Shown: piece by piece, positions 25,170 to 36,738 of the stretch
Layout of the letters: each line of letters opens with the position of its first letter
How positions within the stretch are numbered: the first letter of the stretch is position 1
Source: Brugia malayi
Taxonomy: Eukaryota > Nematoda > Chromadorea > Rhabditida > Onchocercidae
Assembly (NCBI RefSeq): GCF_000002995.4
Contig: NW_025062476.1
Span: 8,802,501-8,866,500, forward strand
Reading direction: 5' to 3'
DNA length: 64,000 nt
Notes under the pieces: generated by a model
The model's input: only the letters and a program-made list of their open reading frames with translations
Database searches by the model: none
What the model was told of the DNA's origin: nothing
Position numbers and translations under genes: made by a program

Positions 25170-28100
25170 TTAAACCAATACGTTTTTATTCATCTTCAAA
25201 AATTCTTCCAAAACTAAGTCAGCAATAATTTTTGCATGCTCAGTAATTATATTAGACGTCAGTAATCTGCAGCTGCTCAAAGTATTGTAGATAGAAAGCC
25301 ATGCTTCTGCCGTCTTCTGTAATAAATACATGTATTAGAACATTATGCTTTCAACAAACAGGTCGAGTACTTTAATGTAACTTTACTTCATTTGAAAACT
25401 CGTACAATTTTAGGATGACACGAACTAAAAGTAGAAAAACTGAACAGCAGAAAAAAAAAGATTGGAAAACTTTACTTTACGGTCAAAACATCCAGATAAA
25501 GACTTTGAACATTCGACTACATATTTGAAAATGGAAATCGATATGTCTGTCATTATTAGTTCTGTCAGCTCATTGCTGGTGGCCTGAAAATAAAGTTAAT
25601 TAAACAACTTTTTTCTCTAGTTTTTGAAATAAAAGCATACAGAAAACAATAATTTTTAGAAAACCAACCGCAGTAATAATTAAATTTCTGAACAATTCTA
25701 TCACAACTACAAGAAGTTGATCAGCACCATGACTGTTTTTTATATTATCAATCCACTGAACATCACACAGTTCTGCCCTAAACGCAAATGGTGTGTTATA
25801 CGTCCTAAGCTGTTGTGTCCACAAATAAATGTATGTCTGAAATGGATCAACCATTTGTTACCCGATGAGTTTCATTCCTGTCTTCAGCTGGATTAATCCT
25901 TAAATTTTTAATGATAAAACAAAAAGCTTTTTTTTTTTTTTTTTTTTTTGATGACTAAAACCACCTAATCTACTAAACAAAATGATCTCAGCAAAAATTT
26001 CCCAATCTATGCAAACACTTTTTACCTCGCAAACTTCGATCATCATATCCAACTGTTTATCAGTTAGATCCGTTAAAACTGGTATAATCGATTCTTTTAA
26101 CCACTTTACATCATCCTGTATAATTTCCAGGAATTCTTCGTCATCCTAAAAATGCAAGAAACCGTTTCAACATCTACGATCAAAGAACAATTATTGTTCC
26201 GGCCATATCCAGTTTTTACTTTTTCTCAAGCACTATTTCAAATTCGTATGATTTTATAAAACGCCCAGCGAGATATTTTTTGTTCTGAAACAAAAGAAAA
26301 AAAAAGTAAAAACCTTTCTACTGCTAGTGAAAATCATAACAGCTAAAATATACTGTATACGGATACCACGAATTATATTTTCAAAGGTAAAAGTAAAGGT
26401 TGAGAAGTGATATCTTTGTTGAAAAATACTTTCCATGATTAACTGACGCAACAAAGTGAGATCCTAAAAATAGCTCTGGTTTGTTTAACTAAAATGAAAA
26501 AAAAAAAAAAAAAAACGTTATGATAAAATAACCAACACAGAGACCAATTTTATTCCATACATCATTAGTTATAAGTTTTAACATAAAACAACCTTGCCTT
26601 AAAATATTTGGAAACATAAACAGCATAGTTGTGCTCCAATTGATGCCTCATTTCTGGTTGCTTCATAATACGGTCCAAATATAACAACGACTAGAAATTT
26701 TACATGCTACAATAGTTAAGTGATGAAATCAGGAATAGCTAACCAATAAACTGCATTTTTTTATAACTAAAAAAAAACAATCCGAAAAGAAAATTAAACC
26801 TTACCCGATTAAATGCATCACTCGGAAGTTCCGATTTTTTCCCACGCTTCTTCAGTGGACTATCATTGCACACTTCCTGTTTAACAGTTTCGAATGCTGA
26901 AAAAATTTGAAACAAGACCTGATAACAAGGTTTCAAAAGTATCTAAAGTTCAGTGCACATACCATCGCCGATAAATTTCAGGATAGCCAAAAAATTCCAA
27001 CTAGTGGCTGCTTCCAAATAAATTGCAGCTTTTTCATCGTCTAAACTACAATTTTGCAACATTTCCTGCAATACTAATACTCTTCCTTCCTTCCAATTGT
27101 CCAAAGTCTTGCCCAAATGCATCACTGCTTCCAAAATTGACGTATTCTAAAAAGGATTCATTGCTTATTTCAACATTAAGAGTATAGGGATTTGAAATTT
27201 CAATGAAAAAGAAAGTTTTTTCTTTTCAATAAAGAAAACTGAAAGACTGATTTAGAGCTTGAGAACCCCAAGAGGGCCTTCAAGCAATTTCGACTAGTAT
27301 TGGAACATTTCAATCTTTACTTACTCGATAACGCAAAAATGCAAATTTGAATAATTTAGTGAGAAGTCTCCGCAGGTTTTCATTTTCCTTAACATACTTT
27401 TCATCATCTAAAGTAAGGCGTAACGGAAGCCACAATACCACCAAACAGTTCAGCAGCAAATGCGATGAACGCCAAAGCTCGAATTTCTCATTTGTTTCAT
27501 CTGCAACTAATTAAAACTAATTTCACTATTTACAAACCCGATTTTTCTGCACGAACTGAAATCGACTCAGTCATTTGGACTACTGTGCTAGTCTAAACAA
27601 AAGTTCGTCGATTAGGAGAACGATTACTGTATTTAGGACATAATTATACACCAATTTACCTCTGATGGGTCATACAGAACCTGCCATAAAAATTTTAGTT
27701 AAAATCGCTTGTTGGCCCGGTTAAGGCCCAGTTAACGGATAGCAGTACTGACTATATTGCTTTGCCATGTGTCGCCGACATCACCGAAACCTTACCGTAT
27801 TCATATCGTGCAAGATATTTAAAAAGCAGGTTGTAGAATTTTACCTTGAATTGGTTCAATGAATGTTTCACATACAATTGCCTCCGAGCATATAGACATC
27901 GCATCGTCTGTTTCGCAAGCATCGATCCCCTCCAATGAACGCAATGTTTTATATACAGCAAGCACCAAAGATTTTGCATGTTGAACTGATGAAAAAAAAA
28001 AAAATGAAAACTTAATTGCGAAGGTGCAGAGGAATATCAAGTGTTATCCGAGCAATCTCTTTTAATAAGTTTCAAATTTATTATTTATTATGTCCGTATG

Positions 28101-31100
28101 AAAAAACAAACGGTGTAGAAACTAACCAGCATGTTCGATTGACATTAAATTTTCAGTAATAATTATATGATGAAAAGACAGAGCAGCTATTTCACTTTCT
28201 CGACCCATAACAATTATGCGTCGGATCACTTCATCCGGACTCAATCGTGGTTTTATATATGATGGCAACAGCAGTTTCGCAATCTTGCAAGGAAAAAATA
28301 TTATTAGTGATATTGAAATAAAAGTGCTGCAGTTAACAAAAATTTTAAATAATTTCATTTACCTCTTTCCGCACCATGCCAGATTCCTCAAGGGCAAAAA
28401 CCTTCAAAATACGATCCATCTTCACCACTTCACTAAGCTAAAATATTTGTTGTTTACATCATTCATTAAGAGATAGAATTTCTACTGATTGATTTTCTAC
28501 ATCCATTCGTCACATGTTTTACAATTTCTAGAAGCCAAATGAAACATGTTTTCCTTCTGATGTACACAACTTAAGAAAAAACACTAACAAACCTTGATAA
28601 AACGATGGCCTACTAGCGCATTCAATAACTGAAACGCAGCTAGTCGAACACTGTCACAACGATCATTGATCCCTCTGTTATCAAATAGACATTTCAGAGC
28701 CCGCTCACAAGCATTCAGAGCGCTTCCGCAGCGTAAAAGATCGCGCATGCCTTCGTAAACTGCTATCCTCACACTTACAATGCTATCCACTGATAAAATG
28801 TCGATAATCTGAAAAAGAAATGTAGCGTGATAATAGTGCATATAATAATAGACACTTATTGTTTATTGTAAGATCAAAATTAGACCATATGGAAAAGTGA
28901 TAAAAAATGCAGGCTGCAATAGGTCTATTATCTGCATAATTCAAATTAATACGTCAACTATAACTTTCATTGAAAGATGAAATTAAATCTCGCCCTTAGA
29001 ATCAGTTATATGAAAAAGAGCCTTAAATGCTGAAAGCTACCTGCGTCAAGCACTGCTTGATGAAATCTAAAGAAAATGTATCGAAATACGTGCTCAGTAT
29101 GAATAATGTACGCCTGCATGCTTCCGATCTAATTCCATAACTATCATCTTTTAGAAGATCGATAATTATTCCTTGCTGCAAACTAACGCTTTCTGCATTT
29201 TCCTGAAAGAATTAATTGGAATAATCTCGGAATACAGCTTTGGTTTTCAGTGGATTTGCTTATTTTAACAGTAGGTACTGTCAAAATAGATTGTATAGTT
29301 TTTGAGTACTTTAAAATTCTTATTCATAAAAGTATTTTACAAAAATGCATTGGCAATTTCACGTAATTCTGATTAAAAAAAAAAAAAAAAAACATTTCAA
29401 AATATTAATTGCAAAAGGAATCGATTTATTCCTTTTCCTACTTACATAAAGTAGTGAGGAAGAAACTTAGCATTTCATGGCAATTAAATGATACATTAAG
29501 TAAAAAAGACATTTTGAAAATTATTCGCGGAAAATGTACCTCCCTTACAAAGAAGCTTTGCATTTTTGACTAATGGAAGGTGGATTTTAATTTTAATTTC
29601 GGTGCGATCTGCAACAGAGGTACAGCGTTTTCCTAGGATAATTTTCTTGAACAATCAACTTTGTTTGCGAATTCCTGTATATATATATATATGAAATATA
29701 AAAAATATTATCACACTCTGTACCTCATGAGGAAGCTATGCTCAATTTATAACAGTACTGCAGTAAACAAAACTCTTAACCAAACTGGTATGACTCCAAT
29801 AGACTGTTCTCTTAAATTAAAACATACGATATCATCATCCGAGACAAATGGATAGAACGGCAAGAAGAGGCAGCAAGCATTGCATCGTACCGTTTCATTA
29901 GCTGCCTTAAATAGTATAAATTAAAAAAGAAACCTACGGTTCAGAATTTCAATCTTTCGGCTAACAGAATACTGATGAAATTAAAAAAAATTCAAGGAAG
30001 AATGAAGACCTTCAAAGAACGCCACAAATTCGGCTCGAATGTGCGATATATCATTGCATCAATTTGTTTGCTTCTAGCTTTTCCGAGCGGCTCAAGCATC
30101 TGAAGTCTCGGAATTGCGAAGACCACATATTCAAATTTATTCCAATACAAGTATCAGAATCAGCGTTTCTTACTATATTGCTACAGCTACATTGTAACAT
30201 TAGTTTAAATACTTATTAGCAAAGTCCATATTTGATAGCCTTATTTATTTCATATTTGTAAAATTCTCAAGATGCTCAAAATAAAACTACACATATTTTC
30301 TGAAAGCTATTGACTGAATTTTAATGAAACACTACAGAAAAATAATACCGCCATAAATTTTTTATTATAACGAAGATGCTGTAAGGAATAATAAACGATG
30401 TCCATAAAAATCCTTTCCAACCGATGTTGCAGTCTATGGACACCATCTTTTGCAGCATTCTTCCAGGCCAACAATAAAACCTCACCATAGTTGGCACATT
30501 GCATCCTCAAGTACAAGCATACAAAAATGGAATATAATAACAGACATTTATCAAAAAATCACGATGTGTTAAATTCCAAAATTGATTCAACTTGAGGTTG
30601 AAAACTGACAAATCTTTACTAACTTGTTAGTCTTTTCAGACGTGACAACTTTCTTCACTAATATCCAAAATTTGTCAGCACCAATTTTTGAAATGAAATG
30701 AGCTGTCAGTTTCTTACCCTGAATGAATAATGAAACGTTAATAATCTTAAATACGAAACTGAAACTCAAACTGAATTACGTAATAACGGACACATAAAAC
30801 TGAACTGAGAAAAAAACCTTGCTAACAAAATTAATTATAAACTCTGGAAACTTCAAAAAGCTCCCATATATATGTAATAAGCTGATTGCTTTAGAGAACA
30901 TTTTTATTGAAATTGTTAGACGGTTGCGCTTACCAAGAATCCAAGAGAAAATCACAAAGAAATTCCTAGTAGGAATCCTACCCATTACTGAAATAGGATT
31001 TTAGGTTACAAACCTCCAGTGAGGTAATAAAGGATGGTTCGTAAACAACACGTCTCAACTCATTAATTGTACACTTCTCTAACACTTCATCTACATCCAA

Positions 31101-31569
31101 ATAAAGGCGTTTCAGGAGCTGTTTCTGAAAATTGCAGAATTTTTGTACAGAATCAGGATTCACCTAGTGAAAATATTGTTGCAAAACTGTTTCAGTTAGT
31201 CTGAAATCTTAGTCTACCGATATATATATATATATATATATATATTCGGCGCAACGAAAAATCTTACAGAATTTTTAAGTCACTGGAATGTCTCATACAT
31301 ATAATTTCAATTCAGTGCTTTAAACGAAGTGATGTAAATGACGCCATAGAAAATAGAAAAGAGTTCAGAAGAAATACCTGACCACGAATCGGTTTCACAG
31401 CTTTAACCAACAAGTCGCCATAAGAACTTAATTCATAGTCCAATTTCGAAAGGTTTCCTTCATCTTCTTTTTTTTCACTTTTCACTTTTATATTTCTTAT
31501 TTCATGCTCTAACTTCGCATTCCCCAACGCTTTAAATACGAAAGTGTGCTTATTACCTGTATTATACAT
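25170..31569 (-). CDS. capg-2: Condensin II complex subunit G2 (CAP-G2)
   Basis: CAP-G2 is the HEAT-repeat subunit of condensin II, which with SMC2/SMC4 compacts mitotic chromosomes in the nucleus. Twenty exons join in phase: 31569-31378, 31163-31014, 30718-30624, 30505-30349, 30099-30010, 29905-29828, 29202-29041, 28808-28593, 28437-28363, 28283-28127, 27985-27845, 27500-27325, 27146-26963, 26896-26805, 26690-26583, 26463-26314, 26145-26026, 25836-25669, 25583-25476, 25316-25170. This gives 2766 nt and 921 residues, against about 1140 in vertebrates. Family-like stretches are GEVLLLAWKNAAKD, MIYRTFEPNLWRSLK, NETVRCNACCLFLPFYPF, DDSYGIRSEACRRTLFILS and DSVRLAAFQLLNALVGH, in vertebrate order. 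The N-terminal half is the best supported. The C-terminal exons (26690 onward) rest on splice phase more than on similarity. The N-terminus is short; an upstream exon is possible. It is divergent from mboa-6. Confidence 0.82.
31220..31245. repeat. (TA)n microsatellite
   Basis: An uninterrupted run of about 13 TA units in the first intron of capg-2. Confidence 0.9.
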
Positions 31570-32556
31570 TTCACTCGTTGCAAAGAATAAGAGATTTGTT
31601 TTTATCCATTAAAGGGCAACTAAGCTTCCCGAAACTGATGTAGTATGTCACAGTGCATTGGAGTATCCAAGGAATTTGTCAACTAGGACTTCAATAAAAA
31701 AACAGGAAAAAATTGTTTCCTTCTCCACTGAAACTTACTCTAATAACCTATACACTCTGCTTTATACTTTTTCCCTCACAAAACTCGTTGCACTAAGTGA
31801 CGGAAGACCTTCAAACGAAGTACAAAAATTAACATAATTCTGGTAGATGTTTTCTGACATATGGCAGTTCCTATATTCCAATATCTTTAAACAAAGCTAT
31901 GGTTGAGCAATAAACACAAACTGCTAAGCAAATCAGTTGACGTACTTTTTCCCACAGGCCGATCCACTCGCTTCTTCGGCATTTCCGCTCCTAAATGCAT
32001 ATATTATTTTGCATGCAATGTTTCGCATACAACCCGCCCTTCAAATACCCAATGCATGAAGCAAACCCGAGACCACTACCCGAGATGCCACACCGTGGAG
32101 CAGAACTGAAACCAATGGTTATAATCTGTCAGCACTCCCGCCAAATCAACAATTTTGATTAATATTGTTGCGTCCTATAACGAAAGATGGCTTACGGTGT
32201 TACGTTAGAGATAGAAAGAAACATGGATAGAAGAGGATGAGAGGAGAAAAGAGGGTCAGAGATGAGTGGAGGGGTTGATGCATTAATGCGATTGTTCACG
32301 CGGGGTTTAGTGTCTCGGTGGTTGATCTCGAAAGAAACAGGCAGTAAATGTTTGTTTTCTTTACGTGGATTCATGTGCAAAGTGTGGTCTTTGGAAGATT
32401 CGTAGGAATGGTGAAAATTAGGTTGAAGTACTGCTGTACTAATCCCATGTTAGAGTTTGCCTGCCGGGTTGGGAATCCCGAAGCTTTATAAGTGTTACTT
32501 GGAAACATAGAGATGGATAATTTCAGTGGGTTTATCGGACTAGAAGGGAAGAAACA
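31570..32556. promoter_or_regulatory. Divergent promoter region between capg-2 and mboa-6
   Basis: A region of 987 bp lies between two start codons facing away from each other. It must hold both promoters, or one shared promoter. I see no obvious TATA box, and short open frames here lack splice support. A trans-splice-like acceptor sits at its right end. Confidence 0.5.
32517..32526 (+). promoter_or_regulatory. Probable spliced-leader acceptor of mboa-6
   Basis: GATAATTTCAG ends at 32526, 30 nt before the mboa-6 ATG at 32557, with no intervening ATG. This fits trans-splicing of a leader or a short 5' UTR intron. Confidence 0.5.
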
Positions 32557-35500
32557 ATGCTGTCGTCACTATCAGCTGCAGTGCATATACGTGAAGACGG
32601 ACTGGTATTATTTGTTACCATCCTTGCTGGTAGGTTATTTTGTCAGCAAAGTATAAATAGATCTGTTGATAGTGTATCTGCTTGATGTTTAGTATTAAAC
32701 AATAAATATTATCAGCAGGAAGCAGTAGCATGTTGTCAACCGTCAGTAAGTAACATTGTCCATTCGACTGCTCAGCAGTTCTTTACCTAATTAGATTGAC
32801 CCTATTATATTTTAATTCTGATAAAAGTGTATCAGTGAATTGAACTGTGAGATTTTCAGGATACCCACTGGCAGCAATTCATCGGTCAATATTTTATAAT
32901 AAGTCACCTGTTGTACAACATGTTTACTTTGTAGTTGCTGGTGTGTCGCTTTATCTGTTTAACTATGGTACCATTTTTGATTCATTTTAAAGGGCGATGA
33001 GAGTTGGAGGAATGAATGTAATTTCAGTTCGGCTTGTTTACTTCTTTTCTCAGTCACTTTCTCCTGGGAACTTTTAAGAGAAACTTTTAGTTGCTTCTTC
33101 TTATAAAATTAGTTCTATTTTCCAGGTTTTGCAGTACTTCACAGCATTCTAAGTATATTGTTAGCATACGGGATTGTCACATATTTTCCAGGCCAGAAAG
33201 TTTCTATTCTTTTGGCTCATATTGCATTTTTGGTAGCTTTCCATTAAGTTTCAATCCTGAGTTTTTTTTTTTTTCCTTTATCTTTTGATTCACATATCAC
33301 CAATACAAATTTCAGAATGTTAGAACGATTGTAGTTCAGTCCTTGTAATGACAAAGAACTAGATTATTTTTTGACAAAAGCTTTTCATAAAATTTATTCC
33401 AAAAATTTTTTGATCACAGGGACATTTGTTAATTGGCTATAGTTATTCGGAAACAGATAATTATGATATCAACTGGACAACATCGTTTTGTATGATGACT
33501 TTACGTTTCATTGGTCTTGTTATGGATGTTTATGATGGGCACAAACCAGTGGTATATTTCTAAAATTTTATAAACTGATGTAATCATTATATGTGTCACG
33601 TCACGCTAAAAGTAATGCAAAAATAAAGATTTTCGTCAATTAAACCTTTTTTATTTTCGGACAATATTTTTTCCGTAAAATTGGTTTCAAAAATTCCGTA
33701 ATACAAATACTTCCCCTTTACTATCTCAAATGTAATTGGTCGCTTCATTCTAAAGAATAATTCAAAGGGACTTATTTCATTTGTTCTTTTTTCTGGGTTT
33801 AGTATGCGTTATTTATGGTTATGGTGTTTTTTATTGTCATTTTTGAATTTAATTGCATTAATTAAATATTTTTTCAGAGTGAATTGGAAACATATCAAAA
33901 GCAAACAGCAATAAGAAGACCACCCAATCTTTTAGAAATTGCGGCTTTTGGATATTTTTTCTGCGGTACCTTTACTGGACCATTTTTCTCCCTTTCTCGA
34001 TTCCGATCATTTGTTGCTGGTGAATTTCTTGACAGCAACAAAGAAGTGCGTGCATCAGGGTTAGTTTTTGATCTTTGAATTTAAATACTCTTGGTAGAAT
34101 CAATGAACCATCTTTTGAATGTGATAACAGTTATTTTAAAATAATACTGTTTAATTTCAGGTTTATGCCGAGCTTGGGACGTTTTGTAGCAGCTTGTTTT
34201 TACGTGATTATACATCATTGGGGAACTTTATGGATACCAAATGAATATTTCAACTCTCCCCAATTCTTTGTTAGTATTTCCATTATTTCTTCCTTAGATT
34301 TCTCAAACAACCGAACTTTCTCAATCATTAAAAAAAGACGGAGGATTTTGCAACTATTTACATTCTTTCAATTAATTTTTCAATTTAACTGAGGCAATTT
34401 GACATAAGATATTATTTGGAACGATTTTTTTTTTTAAAATGTTATCCATGATGTGTTTCAGGCACTTTCATTTCCATGGAAAGTAATTTGGGTTGTATTA
34501 TGGTTTCGACTTACTATGTGCCGATATGTTTCTGTTTGGCTTTTTACAGTATGTTTTCGGTTATGTGCAATTTATCTGCTATTGACTGCATTCAGGTGTT
34601 GTGCAGGTATTGGTGTTAAGATTTCAGTTGTCCTCTATTGGTGCATTTAGCCATGGTCCAAAGGCTTGATGCTTCAAAAGTGATTGTGGAAAAGCAGATA
34701 TTGTGCATTTCATTTATTAAATATAATTTGCATAGGAAGGAGCAGCAATATTGGCAGGTATTGCTTATAATGGAAAAGATTCAAAAGGTAACGATCGTTG
34801 GGATGGCGTTCGTGATATCCATATAATAAGATGGGAATTTGGTTTGGATTTTCAGAGTGTTATTGATAGCTTCAATGTCGGCACAAATACTTTTGCAAAA
34901 AAGTGATTTTTGGATTTATTTGTAATCTATAGTAAAGCTTCTGCTTAAATGATTTGTTTAAATTCAGGAACAAGGAAATTTAATCCCATTTTTCTCCTTG
35001 TCAGGCGGACTTTGCATCCGGACCAATGGATAATCTCTTACTTGATACTATTTCGTTGAGAATGTACCCAGATTTTGTTTTAGCTATTTATATCGACGAC
35101 TACAGTGGCTGGGTAGTCAAACCCATAGTCATTTAATAACGCTTATTTACCTCGCGATTTGGCATGGTTATCATCTTGGTTATTTTATCCTTTTTTTCCT
35201 GGAATTTGCATGTGTTTTGGCACAAAAGCAAGTAGGTTCCAACATTTCAATGAATTATGTATAGTTGTGATGTGAAAGTAGGAAAGTTCAAATAAAATAA
35301 AATTGAAAATTCTGATTCAGTGACTGAAATTTTTCTACTCATTTTTTAATTCTTCTGTGTTATAGTTTTATTTATTGCTGAGTAAATCACCGAAGTTATC
35401 ACACTACTTAGCACAACCATATATGCTACCACTGAAATTTATTTTTGGTCGTATTGTGATCAATGTTTCGATGGGTGTCGGCTTTCTAACATTTGGTCTT

Positions 35501-35838
35501 ATTAAAACACGATACTGGATAAGGGTTTGTTATGTTTTTCATTCAACTTCGGTTTTTCCGATTTTTTTTAACATGATTAGGCTCATCCGTACTTGTTGAG
35601 TCACACCAAATTGTTTTTTGAAATTATCGAAAAGTTCTCCTATAATCTTGCCGTTTTTCCTCAAAGGCTGCTAAGCTCTTTTTTTTTTTTTTTTTTTTTT
35701 TCAAAAAACCATGAAATTTAGAAAGTAAAATATCTTAAACGTTCATTTCAGCCACTTCTTTCTCTATATTGTTTCACGCATATATTTTTCATATTCATAT
35801 GGCCAGTCTTTTATCGATATTTACTCACAATAAGATAA
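32557..35838 (+). CDS. mboa-6: MBOAT lysophospholipid acyltransferase, LPCAT3/MBOA-6 type
   Basis: MBOAT5/LPCAT3 enzymes transfer polyunsaturated acyl-CoA to lysophospholipids in the ER membrane (Lands cycle). Eleven exons join in phase: 32557-32629, 32860-32967, 33126-33232, 33420-33551, 33878-34059, 34161-34269, 34462-34548, 34736-34902, 35084-35231, 35366-35524, 35752-35838. This gives 1359 nt and 452 residues, close to the family's 450-490. It is a multi-pass membrane protein. Family stretches are GYSYSETDNYDINWT, RRPPNLLEIAAFGYFF, AGIAYNGKDSKGNDRWDG, SFNVGTNTFAKN (candidate catalytic Asn near 317) and LIYLAIWHGYHLGYF (catalytic His near 349). The ATG is the first after the acceptor at 32526. 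The C-terminus ends in a basic stretch after the last membrane segment (YRYLLTIR). The subfamily is clear; substrate preference is inferred from family. Confidence 0.9.
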
Positions 35839-36692
35839 GAAGCAGTAATGAATGTTTACAGTCAAAATTAGTTGCTCATGTGTTTCATGGTAGTTCACAG
35901 CGTTGTTGCATTTTGTTTTTGTTTCTTTTTTCCTAGTATTAGTCTTGTTGTAGCTTGTAAAAATTTGCTATGTTTTTGAATTCATCACTTTGCCTTACTT
36001 TTCAAAAGCTTAATAATCAAATTCAATTTAGCCGATGTGCTCTCAAAGAAAATTTCAGACGGTAAGTTTATTTTTGTCAAGAACAGGAATCCGTTTTGAA
36101 TATGAAGCTATCTCCTTTGGAAATGCTGTATTTCATCTTCACTTATTCATGGAAAAATTTGTGGTTGTTTCTTTACAGAGATTTCTATTAATCTTAAAAT
36201 TGTATCCATTTCTTACATTGCTATGCTCATATTCCATCTATTTCTTCAATTCTTCGATTCAAGAGAGCAGAAAAATGATGACCAATTTTTGAGACTTATC
36301 AGTTATAACCAGTTCTATATTGTTATCATTGATACATATGAAATTCTCAATTTGGAAAACAGAGTAAGAGAGGATTGCATAGTTATTAGCAAAGGAAAAC
36401 TGAATCATTTAATGGGTTGTTGGCTTTCATTCAACAATCTACAACTCTGTTGCGGTGCGATTGTCAGATTTATTAAAAAGAAAAAAAAAAAAAAAAAAAA
36501 TGACAATCAACAACTGACAACTGTTACATGCTAGACGCTTACTTAATTGGAAAATAGGAGGATCTCGCGCATTCGGGTTTGGATTTTTCAATTAAAAGTT
36601 TTATGCTATCCGAGTATTTCATTTTTAAATATGCAGTCTTTAAGTATTTTGGAAAGCTGTTTTCATATCACAGAGATTATTTGCCATAGGCA

Positions 36693-36738
36693 ATGATAAT
36701 TAATTGATAATCAATAACTGACAATTAATTATTATCAT
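36693..36738. repeat. Imperfect inverted repeat
   Basis: ATGATAATTAATTG (36693-36706) faces CAATTAATTATTATCAT (36722-36738), with three extra bases in the right arm and a 15-nt loop. It could form a hairpin, but in sequence this A+T-rich that may be chance. Confidence 0.5.

Noticed and set aside
34549..34735. Open stretches with GCAGGT and GCATTTAGCCATGG inside an mboa-6 intron
   Set aside because: No frame joins exon 7 in phase 0, while the acceptor at 34735 gives the expected EGAAILAG sequence directly.
34989..35083. Frame beginning KRTLHPDQW after a TTGTCAG acceptor
   Set aside because: It runs into a stop and cannot continue to the conserved YLYRRLQWLG segment; the TTTTGTTTTAG acceptor at 35083 fits phase and family.
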